Origin: DASTDH01 sp041167675
GTDB taxonomy: Bacteria; Verrucomicrobiota; Verrucomicrobiia; Chthoniobacterales; JAFAMB01
Assembly: GCA_041167675.1 (NCBI GenBank)
Contig: JBEEIB010000496.1
Location: forward strand, 1-9,991
DNA length: 9,991 nucleotides
Reading direction: 5' to 3'
Positions 1 to 6,353 of the stretch are shown here, piece by piece (within the stretch, counting starts at the first letter, position 1; each line of letters starts with the position of its first letter). The position numbers were made by a program, and so were the translations under genes. Under the pieces are notes generated by a model. It saw only the letters and a list, made by a program, of their open reading frames with translations. It was not told where the DNA came from and searched no databases.

Positions 1-127
1 CGGCGCCGTTTGCGTGCTTCCAACGCGATCGCCAAGACGCCTCTCACTGGTCGCAGTTCACCGGAAAGCGCCAGCTCTCCACAGATGTAGCAGTGATCCA
101 GTTCCGGAATCTGGTTCTGCTCGTGCA
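1..127. repeat. Terminal direct repeat, left copy (circular closure overlap)
   Basis: These 127 bases match the last 127 bases of the window exactly. I aligned both ends base by base and found no mismatch. The repeat lies inside the yifB coding sequence, and both copies read in the same yifB frame. An exact overlap of this length is what a short-read assembler with a k-mer of 127 leaves at the ends of a closed contig. The simplest reading is one biological copy, giving a circle of 9,864 bp. Confidence 0.95.
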
Positions 128-401
128 GTTGCAGCATCGCCAGCGCGATTGGAAGATCAAAGCTCGGCCCCTCCTTGCGGACGGTCGCCGGAGCCAGGTT
201 AATGGTAATCTTCCCTCGAGGTCGTCGCATGGCGCTATTGCTTAGCGCGCTCAAGACTCGATCTCTGCTTTCCTTGACCGCTGTATCGGGAAGACCGACC
301 ACTGCAATCTTCCCATCAGGTCCCCACCCGGCGTGCACTTCAATCTCGACTTCGAAAGCATCCACTCCCACAACCGCGGCAGAATAGACCTTCGATGGCA
401 T
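1..401 (-). pseudogene. yifB: YifB/ComM-type magnesium-chelatase-like protein, N-terminal part (continues across the closure)
   Basis: YifB/ComM is a cytoplasmic AAA+ protein related to magnesium chelatase subunit I; ComM acts as a branch-migration helicase in natural transformation. This segment encodes the N-terminal Lon-S5-like domain, starting at an ATG (399-401) with MPSKVYSAAVVGVDAFEVE. Family hallmarks follow in order: GWGPDGKIAVVGLPDTAVKE, the RRPRGKITINLAPATVRKEG region, FDLPIALAM and GELALSGELRPVRG. No defect is visible here. Reading on from base 1 to base 9864 keeps the frame and gives a 260-residue product, about half the usual 500 or so. The defects are in the other part (9483-9864), so the gene as a whole is listed as a pseudogene. 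The family identification is very secure. Confidence 0.9.
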
Positions 402-415
402 AACAGTGTCAGAAA

Positions 416-435
416 ATGTTGCTTTCTCGCAACAT
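416..435. promoter_or_regulatory. Perfect inverted repeat just upstream of the yifB start
   Basis: ATGTTGC (416-422) and GCAACAT (429-435) are perfect 7-bp complements around a 6-base loop. The repeat ends 15 bases upstream of the yifB ATG, where it could be an operator or a 5'-leader hairpin. There is no poly-U run, so a terminator is unlikely. Its function is inference. Confidence 0.4.
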
Positions 436-513
436 TTGCAAGAACTGTTTTATTTACCGCTACTCAACTACTCTCCCGGTGGAACTTCGCCAGATCGAAC
501 CGGACCTAACACT

Positions 514-540
514 GCTGTCCAAAACGGTCGTTTGGACAGC
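514..540. promoter_or_regulatory. Perfect 10-bp inverted repeat (GTCCA/TGGAC half-sites)
   Basis: GCTGTCCAAA (514-523) and TTTGGACAGC (531-540) are perfect complements around a 7-base loop. Neither strand has a following T-run, so it is not a canonical terminator. Its inner half-sites GTCCA and TGGAC recur in the smaller dyad at 583-600, which suggests a DNA-binding site for one regulator. The regulator is unknown. Confidence 0.4.
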
Positions 541-582
541 ACAATAAAAATTGGATACCCGCAATGACTACGGCCATCCACC

Positions 583-600
583 GTCCATAAAACACTGGAC
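583..600. promoter_or_regulatory. Second GTCCA...TGGAC dyad
   Basis: GTCCA (583-587) and TGGAC (596-600) are complementary 5-mers separated by 8 A-rich bases (taaaacac). The half-sites are the same as in the dyad at 514-540. Alone it could be chance; its interest lies in being the second copy within 60 bases. Confidence 0.25.
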
Positions 601-613
601 CAATTGTTACTTG

Positions 614-718
614 TTAAACCGTGACCCTCTTTGGGCGGCTATTCCGATAGACCACGTAGAATTCTTCAAAATCCGGGACTTGGTTTAGCATGTCGAATGT
701 GTTCGTATGAGCATGCAT
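614..718 (-). CDS. Possible 34-residue peptide or C-terminal gene fragment
   Basis: An ATG at 716-718 opens a 34-codon frame ending in TAA at 614-616. It is rich in acidic and aromatic residues (for example NTFDMLNQVPDFEEFYVVYR) and ends RNSRPKRVTV. The same frame runs back through a TTG that directly follows the TGA stop (746-748) of the small secreted gene. It could therefore be a tiny separate ORF, or the tail of a longer protein cut by that stop. I do not recognise a family. The protein-like composition is the only support. Confidence 0.25.
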   Translation of the reverse strand: MHAHTNTFDMLNQVPDFEEFYVVYRNSRPKRVTV

Positions 719-745
719 CCGCGTCAAGAACCGGAAATCTGCCAA

Positions 746-1057
746 TCAGTCTTTTCGGCGGTGGACTTCGACAACCCACTTCTCACCGGTCTGGGTATCT
801 CTATAGACTTCCTTGTTATCTTTCTTCTCGATGAGCTGGTATCGGTCGCTGTCTAAGGCTCTAACGAAGGTATTAACTGTAGGCGAGGTTGGTACCACCT
901 GCGTGATAACCGTCATATGCCTAGCTCGGGCGGTTGCGGTTTGTCCGAGCGTCGCTCTTGTTGCGATAAAAAGACTGCAAAAGGCAATACCAGCCGCGGT
1001 AACAATTCGAGTTTTCCTGGCGTTAAGACATTGATGAAGGTGGACGAGGAAGAATGG
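746..1057 (-). pseudogene. Small secreted/periplasmic protein, start codon out of frame
   Basis: The open frame runs from 1057 down to a TGA at 746-748 but has no ATG, GTG or TTG ahead of its signal-peptide-like stretch. That stretch is a basic NARKTR, a hydrophobic segment (IVTAAGIAFCSLFIA) and a possible cleavage site near ATRATLGQ. The mature part is about 65 residues, polar and charged, including NTFVRALDSDRYQLIEKKD and ending QTGEKWVVEVHRRKD. An ATG at 1029-1031 sits exactly where a start is expected, but in another frame (ATG TCT TAA), so a one-base indel at about 1023-1028 would restore MS-x-NARKTR. The family is unknown. A coding sequence is likely from the signal peptide plus the charged mature part; whether it is a real mutation or a sequence error is open. 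Confidence 0.5.
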
Positions 1058-1114
1058 TCATTCGTTTGCGTATTTCGCAGGCCGTTCAGCGTTAGGTCTT
1101 AGACAGACTCAAGA

Positions 1115-1138
1115 AGTAGGTCGAGAGGGCGACCTACT
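1115..1138 (-). terminator. Hairpin downstream of the acyltransferase remnant
   Basis: AGTAGGTCG (1115-1123) and CGACCTACT (1130-1138) are a perfect 9-bp inverted repeat with a 6-base loop. It lies 57 bases past the stop of the minus-strand acyltransferase, in the gap before the small secreted gene. The downstream minus-strand bases (TTCTTGAGTCTG) are only moderately T-rich, so intrinsic termination is plausible but not typical. Confidence 0.45.
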
Positions 1139-1194
1139 CGATATTGAAAGTGGTCGCACGCTTCATTTGCTTCCACGCAGGAGGTAGCAGGGTG

Positions 1195-2110
1195 TTAGCT
1201 CGACTGGGTTAATACCTCCTGCTGTCCGCCCGAAGCCTCGGGCTCATAGGGGAAATGACGTTTCAGGCATTTAAACGGCTGTTCCAAAAATTTCCAAGAC
1301 AGGGCCGCCATAGCCACCGTCATTGACGCCACGATCAGAAACAACACAAACCCCTTATCGAATAGGGGCTGGCGGGCAACACCGAGAAGCTTCCAGAAAG
1401 CCTTGAGCACAAAGAGGTGGTAGAGATAAATGCCATAGCTGATCGTGCCGACATATTGCAGCGGGCGCAGCGATAGAAGTCTCCCAGGCAACCCGTCGAA
1501 ACCCTCCGCGATCTTCCCGACAAGACAGGCCAAAGCCAGGGCGACTATGGTTTCGTTGACAACGTAGCTGAGCCACAGCCGATCATTTACGAGCGAAACG
1601 ACACCAAGGGATGATTAGGGCGAGCGGAATCGAAATCAGGCCAAGCCTGATCAAGCGCCGTCAGGCGTCCGGCTGATCCGCGCAAAGGGCCGCCAGCGAT
1701 CCCAGGCCCAGCGCATCGAGAGAGGCCGGCGTTGCGACCCAGAGCGCGGTCTCGTTGACGCCGGCCAACAATCCAATCAGCCGGAAAAATGGTGAGCTTA
1801 CAGTGATCGCGATTACGACGGCAACGAGACGGGATCTTGGAACCAGAAGGATCAGGAACGGCCAAACGACATAGAACTGCTCCTCGACCGCTAGGCTCCA
1901 GAAGTGACTTGTGACCCAAGGTGTCCAACTGCCTTGGAGAGCAAAAAGGAAGTTCGATGCATAGCCCGCATGCCACCACAGCGTATTACGCACACCTGGA
2001 AAATTGGCCATGACCATCAGGGCCAACAGCGCATAATAAGGTGGGAAAATCCGGAGGAAGCGCCGGATGTAAAACCGACGCAGTGCTGTCGAAAAGGGGT
2101 CAGTCAACAA
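1195..2110 (-). pseudogene. Acyltransferase-3 family membrane protein (OafA/OatA-like), truncated and frameshifted
   Basis: Acyltransferase-3 proteins are multi-pass inner-membrane enzymes that O-acetylate or otherwise acylate surface polysaccharides. Reading leftward, native sequence starts near 2089 with ALRRFYIRRFLRIFPPYY, followed by the hallmark HFWSLAVEEQFYVVWP and hydrophobic helices, up to ADQPDA. An in-frame TGA follows at 1661-1663. The same frame resumes with RRLIRLGLISIPLALIIPW and then hits TGA at 1583-1585. The C-terminus lies in another frame open from 1614: NDRLWLSYVVNETIVALALA, then the family motif LQYVGTISYGIYLYHLFV, ending at TAA 1195-1197. The roughly 90-100 N-terminal residues that normally carry the conserved D-G-L-R-G...H segment are absent; their place is taken by the inverted-repeat element at 2092-2297. 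One stop, one frameshift and one truncation make a functional product very unlikely. Confidence 0.85.
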
Positions 2111-2119
2111 TTCTTGACA
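2092..2119 (+). repeat. Left terminal inverted repeat
   Basis: It pairs with 2270-2297 with 2 mismatches in 28. The internal palindrome GTCAA-CAATTC-TTGAC spans 2103-2118. On the minus strand this repeat supplies an artificial TTG-LTDPF start to the acyltransferase remnant. Confidence 0.75.
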
Positions 2120-2269
2120 AACTTTATCCAGCTTCTAATCGAGATCAGCTGTCATTTGAGATCTTTTTCGAAATGTCGAATCTGTCGCCGAAATTCGCCC
2201 CGCTTCGTATTCTAAGATGTTTGGCGATCCAGCCTCGCTCGGAATCTTGATTCGGCGGGTGACTAAGTC

Positions 2270-2297
2270 TGTCAAGATTTGTTGACTGATCCCTTTT
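2270..2297 (-). repeat. Right terminal inverted repeat
   Basis: This is the reverse complement of 2092-2119 with 2 mismatches. Its internal palindrome GTCAA-GATTTG-TTGAC spans 2271-2286. The outward-facing TTGAC could serve as a -35 element for the plus-strand operon, but I see no good -10 at the right spacing. Confidence 0.75.
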
Positions 2298-2437
2298 ACT
2301 GCCCACAAAGGATTCTGAAACTTGGAGCATGGAATCCCTTTGTAGTGCATGGACACAATGCCACGACCCGAAAGACGTTCATTAGCCCGATATAGGAATA
2401 TTGCGTAGTGACAGCCTCAACCTCAACACACTACTCA
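2298..2437 (+). other. Leader region of the plus-strand operon
   Basis: No gene is supportable in these 140 bases. A promoter for the genes starting at 2438 is expected here. TATAGG (2391-2396) could be a -10 box but lacks a recognisable -35, and the TTGACT inside the right inverted repeat (2282-2287) lacks a good -10. No clear Shine-Dalgarno precedes the ATG at 2438. Confidence 0.4.
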
Positions 2438-2898
2438 ATGAGAAGCCTCAGACCCACTACCAGACGATTCAGTCTAATTCTCGCCGTAAGCTGCCTGCTG
2501 CTCTTCGCCTCTGCGAGCGTATTCGCAGCCGATCCTCCTGGTTGGTTTCCTCTGATCGTTCGTGGAGGCGAGGGCGTCACTGCCACGTATGAGAACGGCA
2601 CCCCTAACCGTGCGATTTAGCAAAGCCCGCAGCCGCCGGCCCAACCAAGTATGGGCGCATGCCACTCGGTTCAGCGGCTTGGTTGGATCGTCCCTTGAAC
2701 GACGCCGAACCGTTTATCTTGAAGGAATGGGTAAACCAGCAAGCGCAGGAACCGTCATTGAGGTGCTGCGTAACGAGTTTCGTGCATTGGCTCGCCGATT
2801 GGAACGCGTACCTCGACCCTGTCAATACGTCAGATGACGTATTTCAAAACAACCGCAACGCTGTTAAGGTCGGTCCCCTTATAATAAACCATGGCTGA
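2438..2898 (+). pseudogene. Secreted protein, first gene of the operon, frameshifted
   Basis: An ATG at 2438 (in frame with a GTG at 2408) starts a classic Sec signal peptide: basic MRSLRPTTRR, hydrophobic FSLILAVSCLLLFASA and a probable cut after SVFA. The mature start is ADPPGWFPLIVRGGEGVTAT. That frame stops at TAG 2618-2620. The adjacent frame then carries APLTVRFSKA (about 2598-2627). A third frame, from about 2626 to TGA 2896-2898, carries PAAAGPTKYGR, GSAAWLDRPLNDAEP and a plausible C-terminus ending VGPLIINHG. Joined, these give one protein of about 150 residues, requiring one net or two nearby single-base shifts. Its stop overlaps the start of the next gene (ATGGCTGA, 2891-2898), typical of translational coupling. 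I recall an AWLDRPLN...EP motif from uncharacterised secreted proteins, but I cannot name the family. Confidence 0.55.
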
Positions 2899-4999
2899 GC
2901 AGGAAGAAAAGTCCGCCTCCATTCCATGGCTGCCGCTGATCACGTTGATCGGAGTGGGCAGTGGAGTGCTCTTTTTTTCCTTCCAACAGCTCATTAGCTC
3001 TAGACCCGGAGGCGGAGATCCGCGGCTAGCGGGCAACACCTTCGACGAGGAAACCATCGATGCAAGACTGTGGCAGGATCCATTGGGGGTGGCCATCGCA
3101 GATGGAGAAAAGCAAAGAAACAGCGAAGTACACTCTGTCAGGCAGTTTCAAAAACTCCTGATCAAAAAATGGTTCACAAAATCAGCGACTGGCCCCCTGA
3201 GACGATCAATGATTTACCCTCTGGAGGAGGAATCGCGCTTCGCGGGACAAGCGGAACACGTTCAGATACTCGCGGTAATGATACCTGGAGGGCCGTATGT
3301 TGAGGACGTCGAACGTCGCCTCCGCAGCCGCCGGGCGGTCATTGAGGGGTTGGGGACATCAGCCTATGCTCCCGAGAAGGATCACGAGATCGGGTATTTC
3401 AGCGTTCCCTGGCAGCCTCTGGAGCCCAATGTCGTCGCTTGCGTTCGCACGCTGGAGAAGAATCGAAACGAAGACGAAAGGCCCGTGTCCTATAGCAAGT
3501 CAGGGATTCAGCCGGCTCGGATCGACCGGAAGAAACCAGACTCATCTGACCTGCTGGTTCCGTACGAATGGTGCGAACTAACGGCTTCTGGCAATGAGAA
3601 AAAAACCTTGGCACATGTATTGGTACTCTGGCTTACAAATAGTGCATTCCGTGATGCTCCGCTTGGGCGACTCGCGGACCTCATCTCATGGTTTCGCTTA
3701 AGATTCGTTAGTACTTGGGGAGATGGGAATCTTTTGCGCCTTCCTACCTTCACGGTACTTGGCCCGGACAATTCCGGAACGCTGAACAAGATGGTCATAG
3801 AGGCCCACAATGATCCATGGAACAACGAGACGCGACAGTGCCTCGCGACGACCCATATTTATTCAAGTCAAGCCTCAGCAGCCGAGTCCCAATTGTTGTC
3901 TGAAATATCCTCTGTGGGAGTGCCTCGCATACCTATCAAGCGCGAGTGCAAATATCTGATTGAGCGAAACGTGAAGGGGTTGGGATTGGGCAGTGGGTTT
4001 CGCTTTGATCGAACGAATCTTCTCGATGATCAGATAGTAGACACCCTGTGGCGGGAGTTAAAATTGCGTGGCGTCAAAGATGAAAAGAATGATCATGTCG
4101 TGATCATTTCGGAGGAGGACACGTATTATGCACGCGCTTTGTCTTCGACCTTCACGGAATCACAACCCAAGGCTGCCCAGCCTTTTGATGTTCGCCGGTA
4201 CACCTATCTTCGCGGAATCGACGGAAAGCTCCCATCAGATGAGAAAGATGAAAAAGAAAAGAAAGGCGCGGCTGAAAGCAGTAGTAAGAACACCCAGTCC
4301 TCATCGCGACCTACGGAGCGGACAGAAGGTCTCAATCAAGCGGACGACATTCGCCGTCTGACAGCGGAGTTAAGGGAACTCGACACACAATGGCGAGCGG
4401 AAAGCGGCGGCCATAATTCACTCAAAGCAGTCGGTTTGCTCGGTAGCGATGTTTACGACAAGCTCGAACTTCTTAAGGCGCTCCGGCCGGTGCTTCCTGA
4501 AGCCGTGTTTTTTACGAACCATCTCGACGCTCGCCTAGCCCACCCGGACGAGTGGAAAGAGACGCATAACCTCGTAGTTGTGTCGGCGTTTCGTCTCTCG
4601 ATAAACGAGTCGCTGAATAAGCGCCAAAAACAACGCTATCAGAACGTCGCACCGTTTCGGGACAGCGGGCAGACGGCCCTTTATGAGGCAACGCTGGAGT
4701 CGATGGGAAAGCTCGAAGCCCGCGATGCGATTCTCAACTCTCCACTGATCTTCGAAATCGGCCGCTATGGACCCAAAGAATTGAGCATCTCGGGCCGTGA
4801 AAACACCATCGCAGAGCTTTTTGAATTGATTAGAGGCTATCTCCTCCGAATCAGCTGCTTTATCGCATGCGTAAGTCTGCTCCTCGTTTGGGCGCACTTT
4901 GTCTCACGAGTTGCTCCCGAAACTTCGAAGGTAAGAAACCAAGCTGCTCGACCAACGATAGGAGCCATTTCTCCCGGGCACGCGCCACAAGAGACGTAG
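2891..4999 (+). CDS. Uncharacterised 702-aa periplasmic protein anchored by N- and C-terminal helices; type-1 periplasmic-binding-protein-like
   Basis: It has one transmembrane helix at each end (about residues 11-35 and 650-672), so about 610 residues should face the periplasm with both tails in the cytoplasm. Landmarks in order: IDARLWQDPLGVA (56-68), QILAVMIPGGPYVEDVERRL (125-144), PYEWCEL (224-230), VLVLWLTNSAF (243-253), TVLGPDNSGTLNKM (288-301), VVIISEEDTYYARALSSTF (403-421), YLRGIDGKLP (439-448), a polar Lys/Glu/Ser-rich linker (448-482), AVGLLGSDVYDKLELLKALR (513-532), EAVFFTNHLDARLAHPDEW (537-555) and PFRDSGQTALYEATL (588-602). The EEDTYYARALSSTF stretch resembles the second-lobe segment of Leu/Ile/Val-type binding proteins, and the GSDVYDK block a following strand and helix, so ligand binding is my best inference. 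No catalytic motif is evident. It overlaps the upstream secreted gene by 8 bp and is followed 11 bases later by the 392-aa membrane gene. It is intact throughout. I have a vague memory of similar unnamed proteins in Proteobacteria. Confidence 0.85.
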   Translation: MAEQEEKSASIPWLPLITLIGVGSGVLFFSFQQLISSRPGGGDPRLAGNTFDEETIDARLWQDPLGVAIADGEKQRNSEVHSVRQFQKLLIKKWFTKSATGPLRRSMIYPLEEESRFAGQAEHVQILAVMIPGGPYVEDVERRLRSRRAVIEGLGTSAYAPEKDHEIGYFSVPWQPLEPNVVACVRTLEKNRNEDERPVSYSKSGIQPARIDRKKPDSSDLLVPYEWCELTASGNEKKTLAHVLVLWLTNSAFRDAPLGRLADLISWFRLRFVSTWGDGNLLRLPTFTVLGPDNSGTLNKMVIEAHNDPWNNETRQCLATTHIYSSQASAAESQLLSEISSVGVPRIPIKRECKYLIERNVKGLGLGSGFRFDRTNLLDDQIVDTLWRELKLRGVKDEKNDHVVIISEEDTYYARALSSTFTESQPKAAQPFDVRRYTYLRGIDGKLPSDEKDEKEKKGAAESSSKNTQSSSRPTERTEGLNQADDIRRLTAELRELDTQWRAESGGHNSLKAVGLLGSDVYDKLELLKALRPVLPEAVFFTNHLDARLAHPDEWKETHNLVVVSAFRLSINESLNKRQKQRYQNVAPFRDSGQTALYEATLESMGKLEARDAILNSPLIFEIGRYGPKELSISGRENTIAELFELIRGYLLRISCFIACVSLLLVWAHFVSRVAPETSKVRNQAARPTIGAISPGHAPQET

Positions 5000-5010
5000 A
5001 ATAATCAGAA

Positions 5011-6189
5011 ATGAACACCCGGACAGACGTAGTAAGCGAGGGCCAGCAACGCGATGCGATCGGCGCATGGGTGTGGCGGCAACGTGACGTAATCGGCGCA
5101 TCCAGTTGGCTTGCAGTGCCGATCTGCGCGATCTTTGCGATCGGAGTCGTTTGTTGCTTCTACGTCTTCGAAAATTACTTGGGTATGGGTGAGCAGTTCG
5201 CTTGGTCGGATGGAACCAGCGCTTGGCCCTCCATTGCGATTATTCTTTTTGCGGCACTTTTGTCCATCCACTTCTTCCTCAAGACGCATTTCGACCTTAC
5301 GCAGAATGCGACTAAGTTGACGGAGGAATTCGGGTTGGAGGATGCCGTGCCGCAGAACATATCTCTTTTCGGTTGGGAAATCCCTCCGTTGAGTACCAGT
5401 GATAGGATCGATATCGAAGCCTTGTGGCAACGGTATCGCTGCCGTGGCCGATTCCTCAGACGGGTTTTCCGCGCAGCGCCGATGACCATCTTGTACATGG
5501 CAGCACTCTTCGCCGTCCTGCCTCTCATTGGAGACTTCCCAGTCCCACCCATAAGGGGCGACTTTGATTTCCGGGTTTTGATGTTTCCGACAATCACCTT
5601 ATTTCTCTTCCTTACCTTTTTAGTGATCGATGCCATTCTGTTACACGAAGGCTTTCTCTTACAGCTCGAAAAGACGGAGAGCTGTTGGCCGGACGGTACA
5701 TTCCAGAAATTCGAATATCCTATCGAACCCAAGCGGCCAGGTAACGAAAGCGATCTTGCGGATTATTGGGACATTTTGCTGATCGCAAGGCGTACCGAAG
5801 CGGTGGGGAATGTAATCTATTATCCTTTTGTCATTCTGTCGCTTCTGATTGTAGCTCGGCTAAGCGTCTTTGATAATTGGACTTGGTCGCGCGCTCTCAT
5901 CGTGGCGCTCTCACTTCACTTCTTCCTTGCACTTTACGCGGCGTGGCGACTTCCAAAAGCGGCAACAGAATATCGCGACAAGGTCTTGGGTCGTCTGAAG
6001 CGACGGAGGCGGCAAGCTCTCATGCAAGCGGAAAAGATCCCGGAGGCAATCGATACAATGATTGAGGAGGTGCAATCGACCCACAAGGGCGCGTTCTCAT
6101 ATCTGTGGGAACAGCCGGCAATCCGAGCGCTGCTGTTTCCATCGGGCGGGATCGGCCTTGCTACGCTGTTGCAATACCTACAGCACTAG
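5011..6189 (+). CDS. Uncharacterised 392-aa polytopic membrane protein, partner of the 702-aa protein
   Basis: It starts at ATG 5011, 11 bases after the upstream stop, so co-transcription is very likely. Predicted helices by eye: about 32-54, 72-92, 154-176, 187-212, 266-286 and 293-313, with a possible seventh at 371-389. The loop after helix 2 (95-150) is soluble-looking and ends in a basic patch (RYRCRGRFLRRVFR). The loop after helix 4 (215-262) contains CWPDGTFQKFEYP and SDLADYWDILLIARRTEAV. After helix 6 a strongly basic, probably cytoplasmic segment follows (KVLGRLKRRRRQALM, 324-338), then IDTMIEEVQSTHKGAFSYLW and the C-terminal block QPAIRALLFPSGGIGLATLL. I recognise no transporter, kinase or enzyme signature. 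With the neighbouring ligand-binder-like protein, a receptor or channel-like envelope complex is conceivable, but that is inference. The frame is intact. Confidence 0.85.
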   Translation: MNTRTDVVSEGQQRDAIGAWVWRQRDVIGASSWLAVPICAIFAIGVVCCFYVFENYLGMGEQFAWSDGTSAWPSIAIILFAALLSIHFFLKTHFDLTQNATKLTEEFGLEDAVPQNISLFGWEIPPLSTSDRIDIEALWQRYRCRGRFLRRVFRAAPMTILYMAALFAVLPLIGDFPVPPIRGDFDFRVLMFPTITLFLFLTFLVIDAILLHEGFLLQLEKTESCWPDGTFQKFEYPIEPKRPGNESDLADYWDILLIARRTEAVGNVIYYPFVILSLLIVARLSVFDNWTWSRALIVALSLHFFLALYAAWRLPKAATEYRDKVLGRLKRRRRQALMQAEKIPEAIDTMIEEVQSTHKGAFSYLWEQPAIRALLFPSGGIGLATLLQYLQH

Positions 6190-6353
6190 CTGAACAAAGC
6201 TCGGATTTGAAGGACACAAGCTATACGGTGCCCAACCTTAAGACGAAGTCTCCCCTACGACCAGGCAATTACTTCGACTCTAACCTCACTTCAAGTTGCT
6301 CGGCTTTAGCTCTTGGAGAAACCGGATCGCCTTAGTCGAGCGGTGCTGTTCTT
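6190..6353. other. Intergenic region between convergent genes
   Basis: The plus-strand membrane gene and the minus-strand TPR gene converge here. Terminators for both are expected, but I see no strong hairpin with a T-run on either strand. Confidence 0.4.

Larger units (their letters stand above)
402..613. other. Non-coding region upstream of yifB, rich in dyads
   Basis: I find no supportable gene in this 212-bp stretch. It should hold the yifB promoter (yifB reads leftward from 401), but I cannot place convincing -35 and -10 boxes. Three inverted repeats lie here (416-435, 514-540, 583-600) and are listed separately. Parts are A/T-rich compared with the flanking genes, for example around 541-552. 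Confidence 0.6.
2092..2297. mobile_element. MITE-like element with 28-bp terminal inverted repeats
   Basis: The 206-bp segment is bounded by 28-bp inverted repeats (2092-2119 and 2270-2297) that match at 26 of 28 positions and both begin AAAAGGG at their outer ends. Weaker similarity continues inward for about 27 more bases on each side. Each repeat contains the palindrome GTCAA-N6-TTGAC. No credible ORF lies inside, so it would be non-autonomous. I see no clear target-site duplication in the flanks. Its left end coincides with the point where the acyltransferase sequence is lost. No matching transposase is present in the window. Confidence 0.6.

Noticed and set aside
514..540. Intrinsic terminator
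   Set aside because: The stem is perfect but neither strand has a T-run after it, and no gene ends just upstream on the plus strand.
1587..1979. 130-codon minus-strand open frame over the acyltransferase
   Set aside because: It is a shadow frame. The acyltransferase motifs (HFWSLAVEEQFY and neighbours) lie in the other frame, and this one has no recognisable features.
2135..2356. Open frames inside and beyond the inverted-repeat element as a small transposase
   Set aside because: They are short, cross the repeat boundary and show no transposase motif.
5175..5732. 185-codon minus-strand open frame opposite the 392-aa membrane gene
   Set aside because: Its composition is basic and patternless, while the plus frame shows clear helices and a complete gene. 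This is an antisense shadow.
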